Positions 56,190 to 64,000 are shown, numbered from the stretch's first letter. The stretch is 64,000 bases of DNA from Winogradskyella aurantia (GCF_002266855.1 NZ_NGJN01000001.1:496001-560000); one strand, 5' to 3'. Notes: generated by a model not told the origin, from the letters alone. Made by a program: numbers and translations.

Positions 56190-57439
56190 TGCGTGTTTTT
56201 AAATTTGGAGGAGCTTCCGTAAAGGATGCTGAAGGAGTCAAAAATTTAGCAACTGTTCTTAAAACTACAGGTTATGATAATACCTTAGTGGTGGTATCTG
56301 CAATGGGTAAAACCACTAATGCCATGGAACGGGTCATTAAAAATTATTTTGAAAATAAACCGGAACTACAGAGCTCTATTCATGATGTCATAAAGTATCA
56401 CAATGAAATCCTAATGGATTTATTTGAAAATGAACAGCATCAAGTATATGGAGCTGTAAAGTCTTATTTTGATGAATTAAACAGATTTTTAAAAAGTAAT
56501 AAGTCACCTGACTATAATTATGTTTATGATCAAACTATTGGTTTTGGCGAGCTCATTTCTACCACCATAGTTAGTTACTATTTAAATGAGATAGGGTTAA
56601 GTAATCAATGGATAGATGTAAGGGAATTTATAAAGACGGATAATTATTACAGACGGGCTAGTGTTAATTGGGAATTGACCCAAGAAAAAATCACTACTGG
56701 CTTTAACACATCCAAGCTGAATCTAACTCAAGGGTTTTTGGGTAGTGATGCCAATAATTTCACAACCACTTTAGGTAGAGAGGGGAGTGATTACACTGCT
56801 GCTATATTTGCGTATTGCTTAAACGCTGATAGCGTTACCATTTGGAAAGACGTACCAGGTGTTCTCAATGCAGATCCGCGTTACTTTGAAAATGCCCAAT
56901 TAATACATCAAATATCTTACAGGGAGGCAATTGAATTGGCTTTTTATGGGGCTACGGTAATTCACCCAAAAACCCTACAGCCCATGCAACGAAAGGAAAT
57001 CCCCTTGTACGTAAAATCATTCCTTAATCCTCAGGACAAAGGCACTTGTGTGAGTAAAGGGCGTTCTTTAGACCCTGAGATACCGTGTTTTATTGTCAAG
57101 AAAAATCAAACGTTGATTTCCTTATCTTCACTAGATTTCTCCTATATTGTTGAAGAAAATATCAGTGATATCTTTAGTCTATTACATTTGTATAAAATGA
57201 AGGTTGACGTTATACAAAATTCTGCAATTAGTTTTTCAGTCTGTATTGATAACTTATATGATAACCTAGAGAAATTACTGCAGCATTTAAAAGCTAAATT
57301 CAATGTAACCAGTTATGAGAATGTGAGTCTTTATACTATCAGGCATTATAATGAAACTGTAATAAAGGAGCTCGAGAAAGATAAAACCGTACTCTTAAAG
57401 CAGCTCACACGGGAAACGGTACAAATAGTTACTAAATAA
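56189..57439 (+). CDS. lysC: Aspartate kinase
   Basis: 416 aa, phosphorylates aspartate, the first step to lysine, threonine and methionine. The opening VFKFGGASVK carries the family KFGG motif. TTLGREGSDYTAAIFA and WKDVPGVLNADPR are the aspartate- and ATP-binding blocks. A short ACT-like region forms the C-terminus. Monofunctional: no homoserine dehydrogenase domain. Confidence 0.92.
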   Translation: MRVFKFGGASVKDAEGVKNLATVLKTTGYDNTLVVVSAMGKTTNAMERVIKNYFENKPELQSSIHDVIKYHNEILMDLFENEQHQVYGAVKSYFDELNRFLKSNKSPDYNYVYDQTIGFGELISTTIVSYYLNEIGLSNQWIDVREFIKTDNYYRRASVNWELTQEKITTGFNTSKLNLTQGFLGSDANNFTTTLGREGSDYTAAIFAYCLNADSVTIWKDVPGVLNADPRYFENAQLIHQISYREAIELAFYGATVIHPKTLQPMQRKEIPLYVKSFLNPQDKGTCVSKGRSLDPEIPCFIVKKNQTLISLSSLDFSYIVEENISDIFSLLHLYKMKVDVIQNSAISFSVCIDNLYDNLEKLLQHLKAKFNVTSYENVSLYTIRHYNETVIKELEKDKTVLLKQLTRETVQIVTK

Positions 57440-57459
57440 ATTGTTGTTACATTTGTTTT

Positions 57460-59289
57460 ATGGGGAAAACATCTGAGTTAGGTCTGGTTACGGCAAAGGA
57501 AGTCGCAAAAGCTATTAAGGTTGATAAGTATGGCTTTTTGGGTACGTTTGTCGGATGGATATTAATGAAGGTGTTGAAAATATCTACCCTTAACAAAATC
57601 TATAAGCGTAATAAGCACCTTAGTGATTTAGAATTCTTGGACGGTATTCTAGATGAATTTCAAATTAAGTTTGAAATACCAGAGGAAGATTTAAAGCGCT
57701 TGCCGAAAGAAGGTCCGTATATTACAATTTCTAATCATCCTTTAGGCGGTATTGATGGTGTTTTATTGTTGAAATTGATGCTGGAGCAACGCAGTGATTT
57801 TAAAATCATCGCTAACTTTTTATTGCATCGTATTGAGCCCTTAAAACCGTACATTATGCCAGTAAATCCTTTTGAAGATCGAAAGGATGTTAAGAGCAGC
57901 ATAGTTGGATTTAAAAATGCCCTTCTCCATTTAAAGGAAGGGCACCCTCTAGGTGTGTTTCCTGCGGGAGAGGTCTCTACCTACCGTGATGGTAAACTCG
58001 TAGTTGACAAACCTTGGGAGGAATCTGCAATGAAGTTGATAAAAAAGGCAGAGGTACCCGTGGTGCCTATTTATTTTCACGCTAAAAACAGTAGATTATT
58101 TTATCGCCTTTCAAAAATAAGCGATACGTTAAGAACGGCAAAATTACCTTCAGAATTATTAACGCAAAAGCGACGCGTTATTAAGGTTAGGGTTGGAAAA
58201 CCAATTTCTGTCAAAGATCAAAACGAGCAAGAAAGCCTTTCCGAGTTTTCAGAATTTTTAAGACGGAAAACGTATATGCTGTCCAATACCTTTGAGGATA
58301 AGCCTAAAATTTTAGACAATCTTCAATCTACCTTAAAAGCACCAAAGCTCCCTAAGAATATAGTTACACCTGTTGATGCCAACCTCATGAAAGATGAAGT
58401 TGAAAGGCTGAGGCTAATAGATTCTAGACTTCTGGTGAGCAAAAACTATGAGGTATTTTTAGCATCGCCAGGAGACATTCCGAATATTCTTCGAGAGATT
58501 GGGCGATTAAGGGAAATTACATTTAGAGAAGTTGGTGAAGGCACCAATGAAGCTATCGATTTAGATAAATTTGACACTTATTATCGTCATATGTTTTTAT
58601 GGGATAGTGACAAAAATGTTATTGCCGGTGCTTACCGAATGGGGTTAGGGTCAGAGATTTTTGAGCGTTATGGTATTGATGGGTTTTATTTACAGGATCT
58701 ATTTCGGTTTGAGCCAGAACTCTATAAAATGATGAGCCAATCCATAGAGATGGGTCGCGCATTTATTGTGAGTGAATATCAGCAGAAACCTATGCCACTA
58801 TTCTTATTGTGGAAGGGTATTGTACACACCACTCTGAGATATCCGGAACATAAGTACTTAATTGGGGGCGTGAGTATTAGCAACCAGTTTTCAAATTTTT
58901 CAAAAAGTTTGATGATTGAATTTATGAAGTCGCATTATTACGATCCCTATGTCGCACAATATGTGCATCCTAAGAAGGAATTTAAAGTGAAGTTGAAAGA
59001 TGCAGATAAGGATTTCGTATTTGACTCAACCGAAGCTGATTTAAATAAATTCGATAAGATTATTGACGAAGTTGAGCCGGGCGCATTGCGTTTACCAGTT
59101 CTTTTAAAGAAATATATAAAACAAAACGCCAAATTAGTCGCTTTTAATGTGGACCCCCTATTTAATAACTCTGTTGATGGCTTAATGTACATTAAAATTG
59201 CCGATCTTCCAGAAAGCACGGTAAAACCGGTTATGGAGGAATTTCAAACGGAGTTGGAGCGCAAATTCATGGATAACCATGATAAATAA
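57460..59289 (+). CDS. olsF: OlsF-type bifunctional acyltransferase (ornithine/amino-acid lipid synthesis)
   Basis: 609 aa. The N-half is a PlsC-like acyltransferase with SNHPLGGIDG (H93, D99, five residues between) and FPAGEVSTYRDGK. The C-half (about 325-590) is an OlsB/GNAT-like acyl transferase (VFLASPGDIPNILREIGRLREITFREVGEG, AYRMGLG). This fusion is the OlsF architecture described from Serratia and Flavobacterium johnsoniae, which makes ornithine lipids by N- and then O-acylation. The amino-acid head group here is inferred. The last 11 nt overlap the next gene. Confidence 0.85.
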   Translation: MGKTSELGLVTAKEVAKAIKVDKYGFLGTFVGWILMKVLKISTLNKIYKRNKHLSDLEFLDGILDEFQIKFEIPEEDLKRLPKEGPYITISNHPLGGIDGVLLLKLMLEQRSDFKIIANFLLHRIEPLKPYIMPVNPFEDRKDVKSSIVGFKNALLHLKEGHPLGVFPAGEVSTYRDGKLVVDKPWEESAMKLIKKAEVPVVPIYFHAKNSRLFYRLSKISDTLRTAKLPSELLTQKRRVIKVRVGKPISVKDQNEQESLSEFSEFLRRKTYMLSNTFEDKPKILDNLQSTLKAPKLPKNIVTPVDANLMKDEVERLRLIDSRLLVSKNYEVFLASPGDIPNILREIGRLREITFREVGEGTNEAIDLDKFDTYYRHMFLWDSDKNVIAGAYRMGLGSEIFERYGIDGFYLQDLFRFEPELYKMMSQSIEMGRAFIVSEYQQKPMPLFLLWKGIVHTTLRYPEHKYLIGGVSISNQFSNFSKSLMIEFMKSHYYDPYVAQYVHPKKEFKVKLKDADKDFVFDSTEADLNKFDKIIDEVEPGALRLPVLLKKYIKQNAKLVAFNVDPLFNNSVDGLMYIKIADLPESTVKPVMEEFQTELERKFMDNHDK

Positions 59290-60292
59290 ACTATGCCTCC
59301 TAATTTTTAGCTTACCACTTTTATCGCTATCTCAAACACTCACAGGTAGGGTGATTGATAAAGTGACCCAAGACCCCATTGAAACGGTTTCAGTTTACTT
59401 TGACAATACAACCATTGGAACCACTACCGATGAAAATGGTGACTTTGTCATTACGTACTCAGATGCAGTTCAGTCTACTCTAGTTATTTCATTTTTGGGT
59501 TATGAGAAAGTCCTAATAGCAGATTATCGCAACAGGGATACTATTTTTATTGAATTAGAAGAGGCCAGTAATCTATTGGATGAAGTTTATCTGGAATATG
59601 ATGATGGCCTTTCTAGGCGACAAAAATTGCGGTTGTTTAGAAAAGAATTTCTTGGACGGTCTAGTTTTGGCAGATCGTGCAAAATTTTGAATGAAAATGA
59701 TTTAACTCTTAGGTATAACCAAAGATATAAAGCCTTATATGCAAGCTCGAGGGTACCGTTAAAAGTAAAAAACAGGGCGTTGCAATATGAGGTGTCCTAT
59801 GATATAATAGACTTCGAAGTACAATATCGCATCGTAAATCTTGAAACCCAGAACTTTGTTCCAAATTCAGTCTCCTATCAAGGAACAGCATTCTACAAGG
59901 ATTTAGAAAAGTCGAAAAAAAAGAAGGTTTTAAAGAATAGACAGAAAGCATACCGAGGCTCAGTTCAGCATTTTATGCGTTCACTATTTAATAAAAACCT
60001 CAAGGAAGAAGGCTATTCCATTTTTTTTGGCGGTTTTGCAGTCAATGAATGGGCTTATTTTAGCGTAGAAAACCTTGACGAATCAGACTTTAAAAAGGTT
60101 AGCTTAAAAGACCGTGTTAACATACTATTCAATAAGGAGGCTCAATCTGAAATTAAGCTAAGTGTCGAAGAATTTTTTGTTGATGAATATGGAAATTACG
60201 CGCCTATATTAGGGGTTTACTTCATTGGTGCCATGGGCGGTCAGCGACTTGGAGATACCTTACCCTCTGATTACGGAATAACCAAAGAATAA
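59279..60292 (+). CDS. Exported protein with carboxypeptidase-like domain
   Basis: 337 aa: a signal peptide (ends LSLSQ, about 19), then a carboxypeptidase regulatory-like beta sandwich (20-95, LTGRVIDKVTQDPIETVSVYF, GTTTDENGDFVI). A C-terminal region of about 240 residues follows, basic in the middle (DLEKSKKKKVLKNRQKAYRG), which I do not recognise. No barrel or sorting domain. Its overlap with olsF suggests coupled translation and an envelope role. Confidence 0.78.
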   Translation: MINKLCLLIFSLPLLSLSQTLTGRVIDKVTQDPIETVSVYFDNTTIGTTTDENGDFVITYSDAVQSTLVISFLGYEKVLIADYRNRDTIFIELEEASNLLDEVYLEYDDGLSRRQKLRLFRKEFLGRSSFGRSCKILNENDLTLRYNQRYKALYASSRVPLKVKNRALQYEVSYDIIDFEVQYRIVNLETQNFVPNSVSYQGTAFYKDLEKSKKKKVLKNRQKAYRGSVQHFMRSLFNKNLKEEGYSIFFGGFAVNEWAYFSVENLDESDFKKVSLKDRVNILFNKEAQSEIKLSVEEFFVDEYGNYAPILGVYFIGAMGGQRLGDTLPSDYGITKE

Positions 60293-60293
60293 A

Positions 60294-60325
60294 AAAACCC
60301 AGAAATCAATCCCTGGGTTTTATAA
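60294..60325 (-). terminator. Bidirectional terminator between the carboxypeptidase-like and TM2 genes
   Basis: AAAACCCAG (60294-60302) and CTGGGTTTT (60313-60321) flank a 10-nt loop. Read leftward it is followed by T7; rightward only TTTTATAA. Confidence 0.8.
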
Positions 60326-60339
60326 TGAATTGTTTTGTT

Positions 60340-60840
60340 TTAAAACCAGGGTTTTTTACCAACTTGATAGGTGTTGTAAAAATCCTCATCAGATTTAGTC
60401 AAATAAATGATTCCTTCAATAAGGCCAATTACAGCGGTAATCCATACTATAAAGATACCAATACCTACACAGGCAAGTATATACCCTATCAAAGTTACTC
60501 CTAATAAAATCCCACCTTCCTTATTGTAACCCAAAATAAATTTATGGACACCTAGACTTCCAAAAAGAATACCTAAAATACCTGCTAAAAGTTTTTTGTT
60601 ATCCCCTGAGTTTTGCCCAAACGCCTCCTTTGCGCCTTCAGTAAATTCCTTTGCGGTTTCTTTAGCTTCATCCGCAAATTCTGAAGCTTTTTCTTTGGCT
60701 TCATGCCCAAGTTTTTTAGCCTCTTTACTAAATTCCTCTGCTTTTTCGCTAGCCTTATCAGCTGCTTTTTTAGCACCTTTTTTGGCATCACCTAACATAT
60801 CGTTAAGGTCATCGCCTAAATCTTTATTCTCGTCTGACAT
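60340..60840 (-). CDS. TM2-domain protein with LEA-like helical N-region
   Basis: 166 aa. Residues 1-75 are an Ala/Lys/Glu-rich amphipathic repeat (KKAADKASEKAEEFSKEAKK.. with an 11-residue feel), as in LEA/apolipoprotein-like or YtxH-type proteins. Residues about 82-155 are a TM2 domain (FGSLGVHKFILGYNKEGG, two helices). Possibly a membrane stress protein; function unknown. Convergent with the previous gene. Confidence 0.82.
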   Translation of the reverse strand: MSDENKDLGDDLNDMLGDAKKGAKKAADKASEKAEEFSKEAKKLGHEAKEKASEFADEAKETAKEFTEGAKEAFGQNSGDNKKLLAGILGILFGSLGVHKFILGYNKEGGILLGVTLIGYILACVGIGIFIVWITAVIGLIEGIIYLTKSDEDFYNTYQVGKKPWF

Positions 60841-60898
60841 GGTTATTGGTTTTAATGATTAATAGTCTAGCTTAAAATTACTAAAAAAATAATTCAAT

Positions 60899-61285
60899 TT
60901 ATTTAAAAGCTGCATCTATAGGCTCCCACAATTCTATCTTATTATTTTCATTATCTAGTATCCAAGCAAACTTTCCATAATCATAAGTCTCCATTTCACC
61001 AACAATTGTTACACCTTCCTTGTTTAATACATCTAATAGTCTTTCTAAGTTTTCAACCCTGTAATTAAACATGAAATCTTTTGATGAGGGTTTAAAATAA
61101 CTTGTATCCTCTTTAAAAGGGCTCCATTGTGTTGTGCAATCATTACCGTCTTTATCCTTCCACCAGAAGGTTGAGCCATAGTCATCCGTATTAAAGCCTA
61201 AGTGTTTTTTATACCAATCTCTTGAGGCCTTTGGATCTTTAGTCTTAAAGAAGACGCCACCAATCCCTGTAACTCGATTTTTCAT
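60899..61285 (-). CDS. VOC/glyoxalase-fold protein
   Basis: 128 aa. It has the vicinal oxygen chelate pattern: TGIGGVFFKTKDPKASRDWYKKHLGF at the start and WILDNENNKIELWEP at the end, where E is a usual metal ligand. The substrate is unknown. Last of the leftward DUF4199-DUF1801-VOC set. Confidence 0.88.
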   Translation of the reverse strand: MKNRVTGIGGVFFKTKDPKASRDWYKKHLGFNTDDYGSTFWWKDKDGNDCTTQWSPFKEDTSYFKPSSKDFMFNYRVENLERLLDVLNKEGVTIVGEMETYDYGKFAWILDNENNKIELWEPIDAAFK

Positions 61286-61308
61286 TTTATGGATTTTAAT
61301 TTATTTTT

Positions 61309-61764
61309 CTATCTCTTTAGAGTTGATTCATAAGTGGTAATCCAATCTTTACAACTTATTTTTTTAGTTAGTTCACCAATGAGTTGGTATGGAATGTCAT
61401 CCGGGTTCTTAAATCTAATGCAGCTTTTCCCCATATCTAATTTTCTACTGCTATATTTAGGGTATTCGTCGACAAACCAATCGTATAAGTCCTGATTTGC
61501 ATAAATACCGCTATGGTATAAATTAATTGAGTTTTTTTGTGAAGCAAAACTCATAAAGGGCAACGGTATTTTGGGGTCGCAGTGGTAACCATTTGGGTAT
61601 ACAGCATGTGGTACGTAGTAGCCTATCATTTTATATATGATACCTTCTTCGAATCCTTTGGGCAGATTATTGTTAATAACTGATCTCAGTTTTCTTAAGG
61701 CATTTTGCCGTTCTTCGGGCACTTGATTGATATAATCTTCGGGAGAAGTAGCGTCATATGTCAT
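61309..61764 (-). CDS. DUF1801 (YdhG-like) protein
   Basis: 151 aa. PEDYINQVPEERQNALRKLRSVI then IIYKMIGYYVP and a late MGKSCIRFKNPDDIP are the DUF1801 hallmarks. The family adopts an iron-chaperone-like (CyaY/YdhG) fold with no proven function. It lies 10 nt after DUF4199 and 23 nt before the VOC gene. Confidence 0.88.
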   Translation of the reverse strand: MTYDATSPEDYINQVPEERQNALRKLRSVINNNLPKGFEEGIIYKMIGYYVPHAVYPNGYHCDPKIPLPFMSFASQKNSINLYHSGIYANQDLYDWFVDEYPKYSSRKLDMGKSCIRFKNPDDIPYQLIGELTKKISCKDWITTYESTLKR

Positions 61765-61774
61765 ATAAATCTAT

Positions 61775-62284
61775 TTAGTGTTTACGCTGTAAAATAAGCG
61801 CTGAAATAATGGAGACGATAAGTCCAATTAGTACAACAGTTACAAACATCAAAGTAGCCATAAATCCCGAGCCCCCATAGTCCTTCATTTGCTGGGTAAG
61901 TTCAGCTTTTTTGGACACTAACTCGTCTCCAGTGTATTGGGACTCATAAATTTCTAAAGTTCTTTCAAGGTAATCGTCAGCAAAGTCAGGATTTAAAACT
62001 GTTGTGTAAAGATAATCTACAAGGCCAATGCCAATACCAACGAATGCTGATATTAATAAACCAATAAGCAGTGCTTTTCCAAAAGTAATTTTACCGTCAT
62101 TTATCTTGTCCCGGTAATGTTTGATACCAAAAAATACAAAGGATAAAGACGCAATCATTGCACCGTATCCAATAATTTCCTGTGTGGTATAACTTAATCC
62201 ACTGCCTAAAGTGAGTGCTAAACCAAAAATAACGACCCCAGTAAGTAGCCCATATCCACCAAATTTTAATACTGTTGATTTCAT
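61775..62284 (-). CDS. DUF4199 membrane protein
   Basis: 169 aa with four membrane helices (about 8-28, 36-52, 69-91, 140-163) and a long loop between the third and fourth. It matches the DUF4199 family, which is widespread in Bacteroidota with unknown function. It is the first gene of a three-gene leftward set. Its upstream DNA holds a -7 element and a 30-bp palindrome and adjoins a membrane-tethered LuxR-type gene. Confidence 0.85.
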   Translation of the reverse strand: MKSTVLKFGGYGLLTGVVIFGLALTLGSGLSYTTQEIIGYGAMIASLSFVFFGIKHYRDKINDGKITFGKALLIGLLISAFVGIGIGLVDYLYTTVLNPDFADDYLERTLEIYESQYTGDELVSKKAELTQQMKDYGGSGFMATLMFVTVVLIGLIVSIISALILQRKH

Positions 62285-62309
62285 ATTAGATGTATTTAAT
62301 TGTTTGATG

Positions 62310-62317
62310 CAAATGTA
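62310..62317 (-). promoter_or_regulatory. Predicted -7 element of the DUF4199 operon
   Basis: TACATTTG on the minus strand, a perfect TANNTTTG, about 25 nt before the ATG at 62284. No TTG-type -33 element is found at 19-21 nt; a 30-bp palindrome begins about 26 nt upstream instead. Confidence 0.55.
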
Positions 62318-62343
62318 AATGCAGGAGCCATTTTTGCTATCAT

Positions 62344-62373
62344 ACTAAAGTACCAAAGCTTTGGTACTTTAGT
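62344..62373 (+). repeat. 30-bp perfect palindrome, candidate operator
   Basis: Each 15-base half is ACTAAAGTACCAAAG and its exact complement, with no spacer. No T tract follows on either strand, so it is not an ordinary terminator. Its centre is about 55 bp upstream of the start predicted from the -7 element at 62310, a usual activator position. It lies between the LuxR-type gene and the DUF4199 operon. Confidence 0.75.
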
Positions 62374-62388
62374 CTAAATGTAATTAAT

Positions 62389-62799
62389 TTAAATAATATG
62401 TTGTGATTTTGCAATTTGAATAGCTTGGGTTCTTCTTTTGGCATTGAGTTTCACCAAAAGACTAGATACGTGGGTTTTGATTGTACTTTCCGACAAAAAA
62501 AGTTTTTCTCCAATCTCTTTATTAGAAAGCCCTTCGTGGATGAGTTGTAATACTTCGTATTCCCTGTCACTTATATCTAAAGCCTTTATTTTATCGTTAT
62601 CAATGTCCCCTTGTCCCATATGCTTTTGGGTAAGGCTTTTTTTGTGAATAACATATCCAACTACGAAAAAGACAATAGCAATTACAGCAAAGATAATTTC
62701 AATTTCAGCATTGCCAGTAACAATACTGTATTTGCTAAATTGAAACAGCAGTAAAAGTGCTAGGATAAGTAATGAAAAAGCAAGAATGGTTTTCTTCAT
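62389..62799 (-). CDS. Membrane-anchored LuxR-type HTH regulator
   Basis: 136 aa: two hydrophobic helices (about 4-22 and 34-52), a short linker, then a LuxR/NarL-type HTH (about 74-132, DREYEVLQLIHEGLSNKEIGEKLFLSE, STIKTHVSSLLVKLNAKRR). No receiver, autoinducer or PAS domain is present, so it is a membrane-tethered one-component regulator. It starts 9 nt after the serA-like stop, so the two are probably co-transcribed. The palindrome just downstream is its best candidate target. Confidence 0.88.
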   Translation of the reverse strand: MKKTILAFSLLILALLLLFQFSKYSIVTGNAEIEIIFAVIAIVFFVVGYVIHKKSLTQKHMGQGDIDNDKIKALDISDREYEVLQLIHEGLSNKEIGEKLFLSESTIKTHVSSLLVKLNAKRRTQAIQIAKSQHII

Positions 62800-62808
62800 T
62801 CCATAAAT

Positions 62809-63747
62809 TTAGGAAAATTTTGCCTTGATTTTGTTTACAATAGTTTGTGCAAGCTTAATTTTACTTTCTACGGTCCAGCCAGCTACATGTGGTGTAAGAA
62901 GGACATTAGGTGCTTTAACAAGGTATTGAAAAGCCTCAGGGATTTCTCCAGAAGAAAAGAGGTCTTCAAACGAGCTTTTTTCATATTCAAGGACATCTAA
63001 TCCAGCACCCAAAATTTTTCCAGATTTCAAAGCATTGGCCAAATCCCTTGTAACTACACTTTTCCCTCGCGCTGTGTTAATAAGCCAAAAGGATTTTTTA
63101 ACACGGCTGATGAAATCCGCATTTATCATATTAAGGGTTAAAGGTGTTTGGGGTGTGTGCAAACTTATGACATCAGCATTGTCTTGGAGAGTTTTAAGTG
63201 GTACTTGTTTAGCGTTAATATCTCCAACATCATCCTTAATATCATAACAAAGTACCTCGACATCAAACCCAGCTAGTTTTTTGGCGAAGGCTTTGCCCAT
63301 ATTACCGTAGCCGATAAGTCCAATGGTTTGTCCGTCGAGCTCAACACCTCGATTCTCTTCGCGCAACCATTTGCCATGTTTAACCTCCATATCGGCCTTG
63401 TTCATTTTGTTCAGTAAGGACAATAGCATTCCTAGTGTATGTTCACCAACGGCATTGCGGTTTCCTTCAGGTGCAGAGATCAAAAATATTCCTTTTTGTT
63501 CTGCATATGGCACATCGATGTTTTCCAATCCTGCGCCGACCCTACCTATGAATTTTAAATTTTTTGCAGCATCTAAAAAGTGTTTGTCAACAGAAAACCT
63601 GCTTCTAATGATAATACCATCATATTGCGAAATCTTTGCTTCAACCTCTGCTTTTGATGAGGTGTAATCCTCATCATTAGTATAGCCTAAATTATTGAGC
63701 TCATCTAAAAGTAGGGAATGATTGCTATCGAGATGGAGTATTTTCAT
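62809..63747 (-). CDS. serA: D-2-hydroxyacid dehydrogenase (phosphoglycerate dehydrogenase-like)
   Basis: 312 aa. Catalytic and cofactor motifs are GRVGAGLENID, GLIGYGNMGKAFA (Rossmann), NTARGKSVV (Arg), and TPHVAGWT (His). Short form without ACT or ASB regulatory domains. It may make 3-phosphohydroxypyruvate for serine or reduce another 2-keto acid; the symbol is provisional. A 12-bp palindrome lies just upstream (63763-63774). Confidence 0.85.
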   Translation of the reverse strand: MKILHLDSNHSLLLDELNNLGYTNDEDYTSSKAEVEAKISQYDGIIIRSRFSVDKHFLDAAKNLKFIGRVGAGLENIDVPYAEQKGIFLISAPEGNRNAVGEHTLGMLLSLLNKMNKADMEVKHGKWLREENRGVELDGQTIGLIGYGNMGKAFAKKLAGFDVEVLCYDIKDDVGDINAKQVPLKTLQDNADVISLHTPQTPLTLNMINADFISRVKKSFWLINTARGKSVVTRDLANALKSGKILGAGLDVLEYEKSSFEDLFSSGEIPEAFQYLVKAPNVLLTPHVAGWTVESKIKLAQTIVNKIKAKFS

Positions 63748-63762
63748 TGATAAATTATTAAT

Positions 63763-63774
63763 CTTGAGCTCAAG
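63763..63774 (+). repeat. 12-bp perfect palindrome upstream of the serA-like gene
   Basis: CTTGAGCTCAAG, 16 nt before the ATG on the minus strand. Related half-sites nearby (GGTTCAAG at 63787-63794, CTTGAACC at 63853-63860) form an inverted pair. It could be an operator; chance is not excluded. Confidence 0.4.
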
Positions 63775-63890
63775 GCTTTAATATTTGGTTCAAGATAAGG
63801 GATGTCTAAAATAAATTCAACATCTCAGGTCAAATATTGAACAATCGGTTTGCTTGAACCTAACATTGTAAGAATAAATGCGTAAATAGC

Positions 63891-64000
63891 TTAAATACCA
63901 AGGATTAATTTAGCAATCCAAAAATAGAGAAGAATACCTAGAATATCGTTACTTGTAGTAATGAATGGGCCAGTGGCTATAGCAGGGTCAATGCCTCTTT
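63891..64000 (-). CDS. mgtE: MgtE-type magnesium transporter, C-terminal end only
   Basis: The last 36 codons run from the right edge to TAA at 63891: RGIDPAIATGPFITTSNDILGILLYFWIAKLILGI. The DPA.A.GP..T...D..G segment is the conserved last-helix region of MgtE. The start is outside the window. It is followed leftward by a 143-nt gap and then the serA-like gene on the same strand. Confidence 0.8.
   Translation of the reverse strand, partial: RGIDPAIATGPFITTSNDILGILLYFWIAKLILGI

Noticed and set aside
57448..57455. TACATTTG upstream of olsF as a separate promoter.
   Set aside because: It ends 4 nt before the ATG, so transcription would start inside the coding region; olsF is better read as part of the GNAT-lysC operon.
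1..64000. tRNA, rRNA, riboswitch, insertion sequence, prophage or defence island.
   Set aside because: Reading both strands I found no cloverleaf with T-loop, no transposase or integrase frame, no flanking repeats and no aptamer-like conserved leader.

Overview
The window reads as chromosome of a low-GC member of the Bacteroidota, most likely a marine Flavobacteriaceae species. Supporting signs are: a type IX secretion sorting domain on a secreted protease; a TonB receptor with a carboxypeptidase-like N-terminal domain; a full Bat (MoxR/DUF58/BatA-E) operon; an OlsF-type ornithine-lipid synthase; starts without Shine-Dalgarno sites; and promoters of the Bacteroidota form (TTTG-N19-TATATTTG, clearest before rplU). 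I cannot name the genus. I saw no tRNA, rRNA, CRISPR array, insertion sequence or prophage. The window is core and conserved-accessory genome, cut at both ends (a DUF2188 gene on the left, the last 36 codons of an mgtE-like gene on the right).

Layout. 0-6.3 kb: Xaa-Pro aminopeptidase, a secreted metzincin-like protease and a sortilin-like BNR-repeat protein. 6.4-9.9 kb: succinate dehydrogenase sdhCAB, driven from a promoter embedded in a terminator hairpin. 9.9-12.7 kb: a membrane-anchored MutS-like ATPase, then rpmA and rplU, where L21 carries a Rho-N-like tail. 12.9-16.4 kb: two complementary M16 peptidases. 16.4-18.4 kb: an EamA exporter, a Cys-rich HMA lipoprotein and a small membrane protein. 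18.4-24.1 kb: a DUF5689 lipoprotein and a TonB receptor, divergent from a secreted EEP nuclease. 24.1-32.1 kb: isoaspartyl peptidase, ALDH7, an AKR-SDR-AlbA_2 operon and two DUF4382 lipoproteins. 32.3-41.5 kb: the Bat operon. 41.6-44.1 kb: a SulP transporter with a beta carbonic anhydrase. 44.1-55.6 kb: cvpA, pheS, gpsA, mfd, fbp and several flavobacterial orphan families. 55.7-60.3 kb: GNAT, lysC, olsF and a secreted protein, closely packed. 60.3-64 kb: a leftward set of small genes behind a membrane-anchored LuxR-type regulator and a serA-like dehydrogenase.

How genes work together. The clearest functional groups are the respiratory complex, the Bat envelope-stress complex (AAA+ ATPase, three VWA-type proteins, TPR proteins and BatD), the probable nucleic-acid/phosphate scavenging locus at 18.4-24.1 kb, and bicarbonate supply by SulP plus carbonic anhydrase. 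The least ordinary signal is at 62.28-62.80 kb. There a 30-bp perfect palindrome is centred about 55 bp upstream of a predicted start, at a promoter with a good -7 element and no visible -33 element. It lies directly downstream of a membrane-tethered LuxR-type HTH gene, so it may be an undescribed one-component regulatory circuit.

Several reading frames are longer than the likely genes. I moved the starts of pepP, the second M16 peptidase, the EamA exporter, the DUF5689 lipoprotein, gpsA, mfd and two small proteins, and give the reason in each entry.
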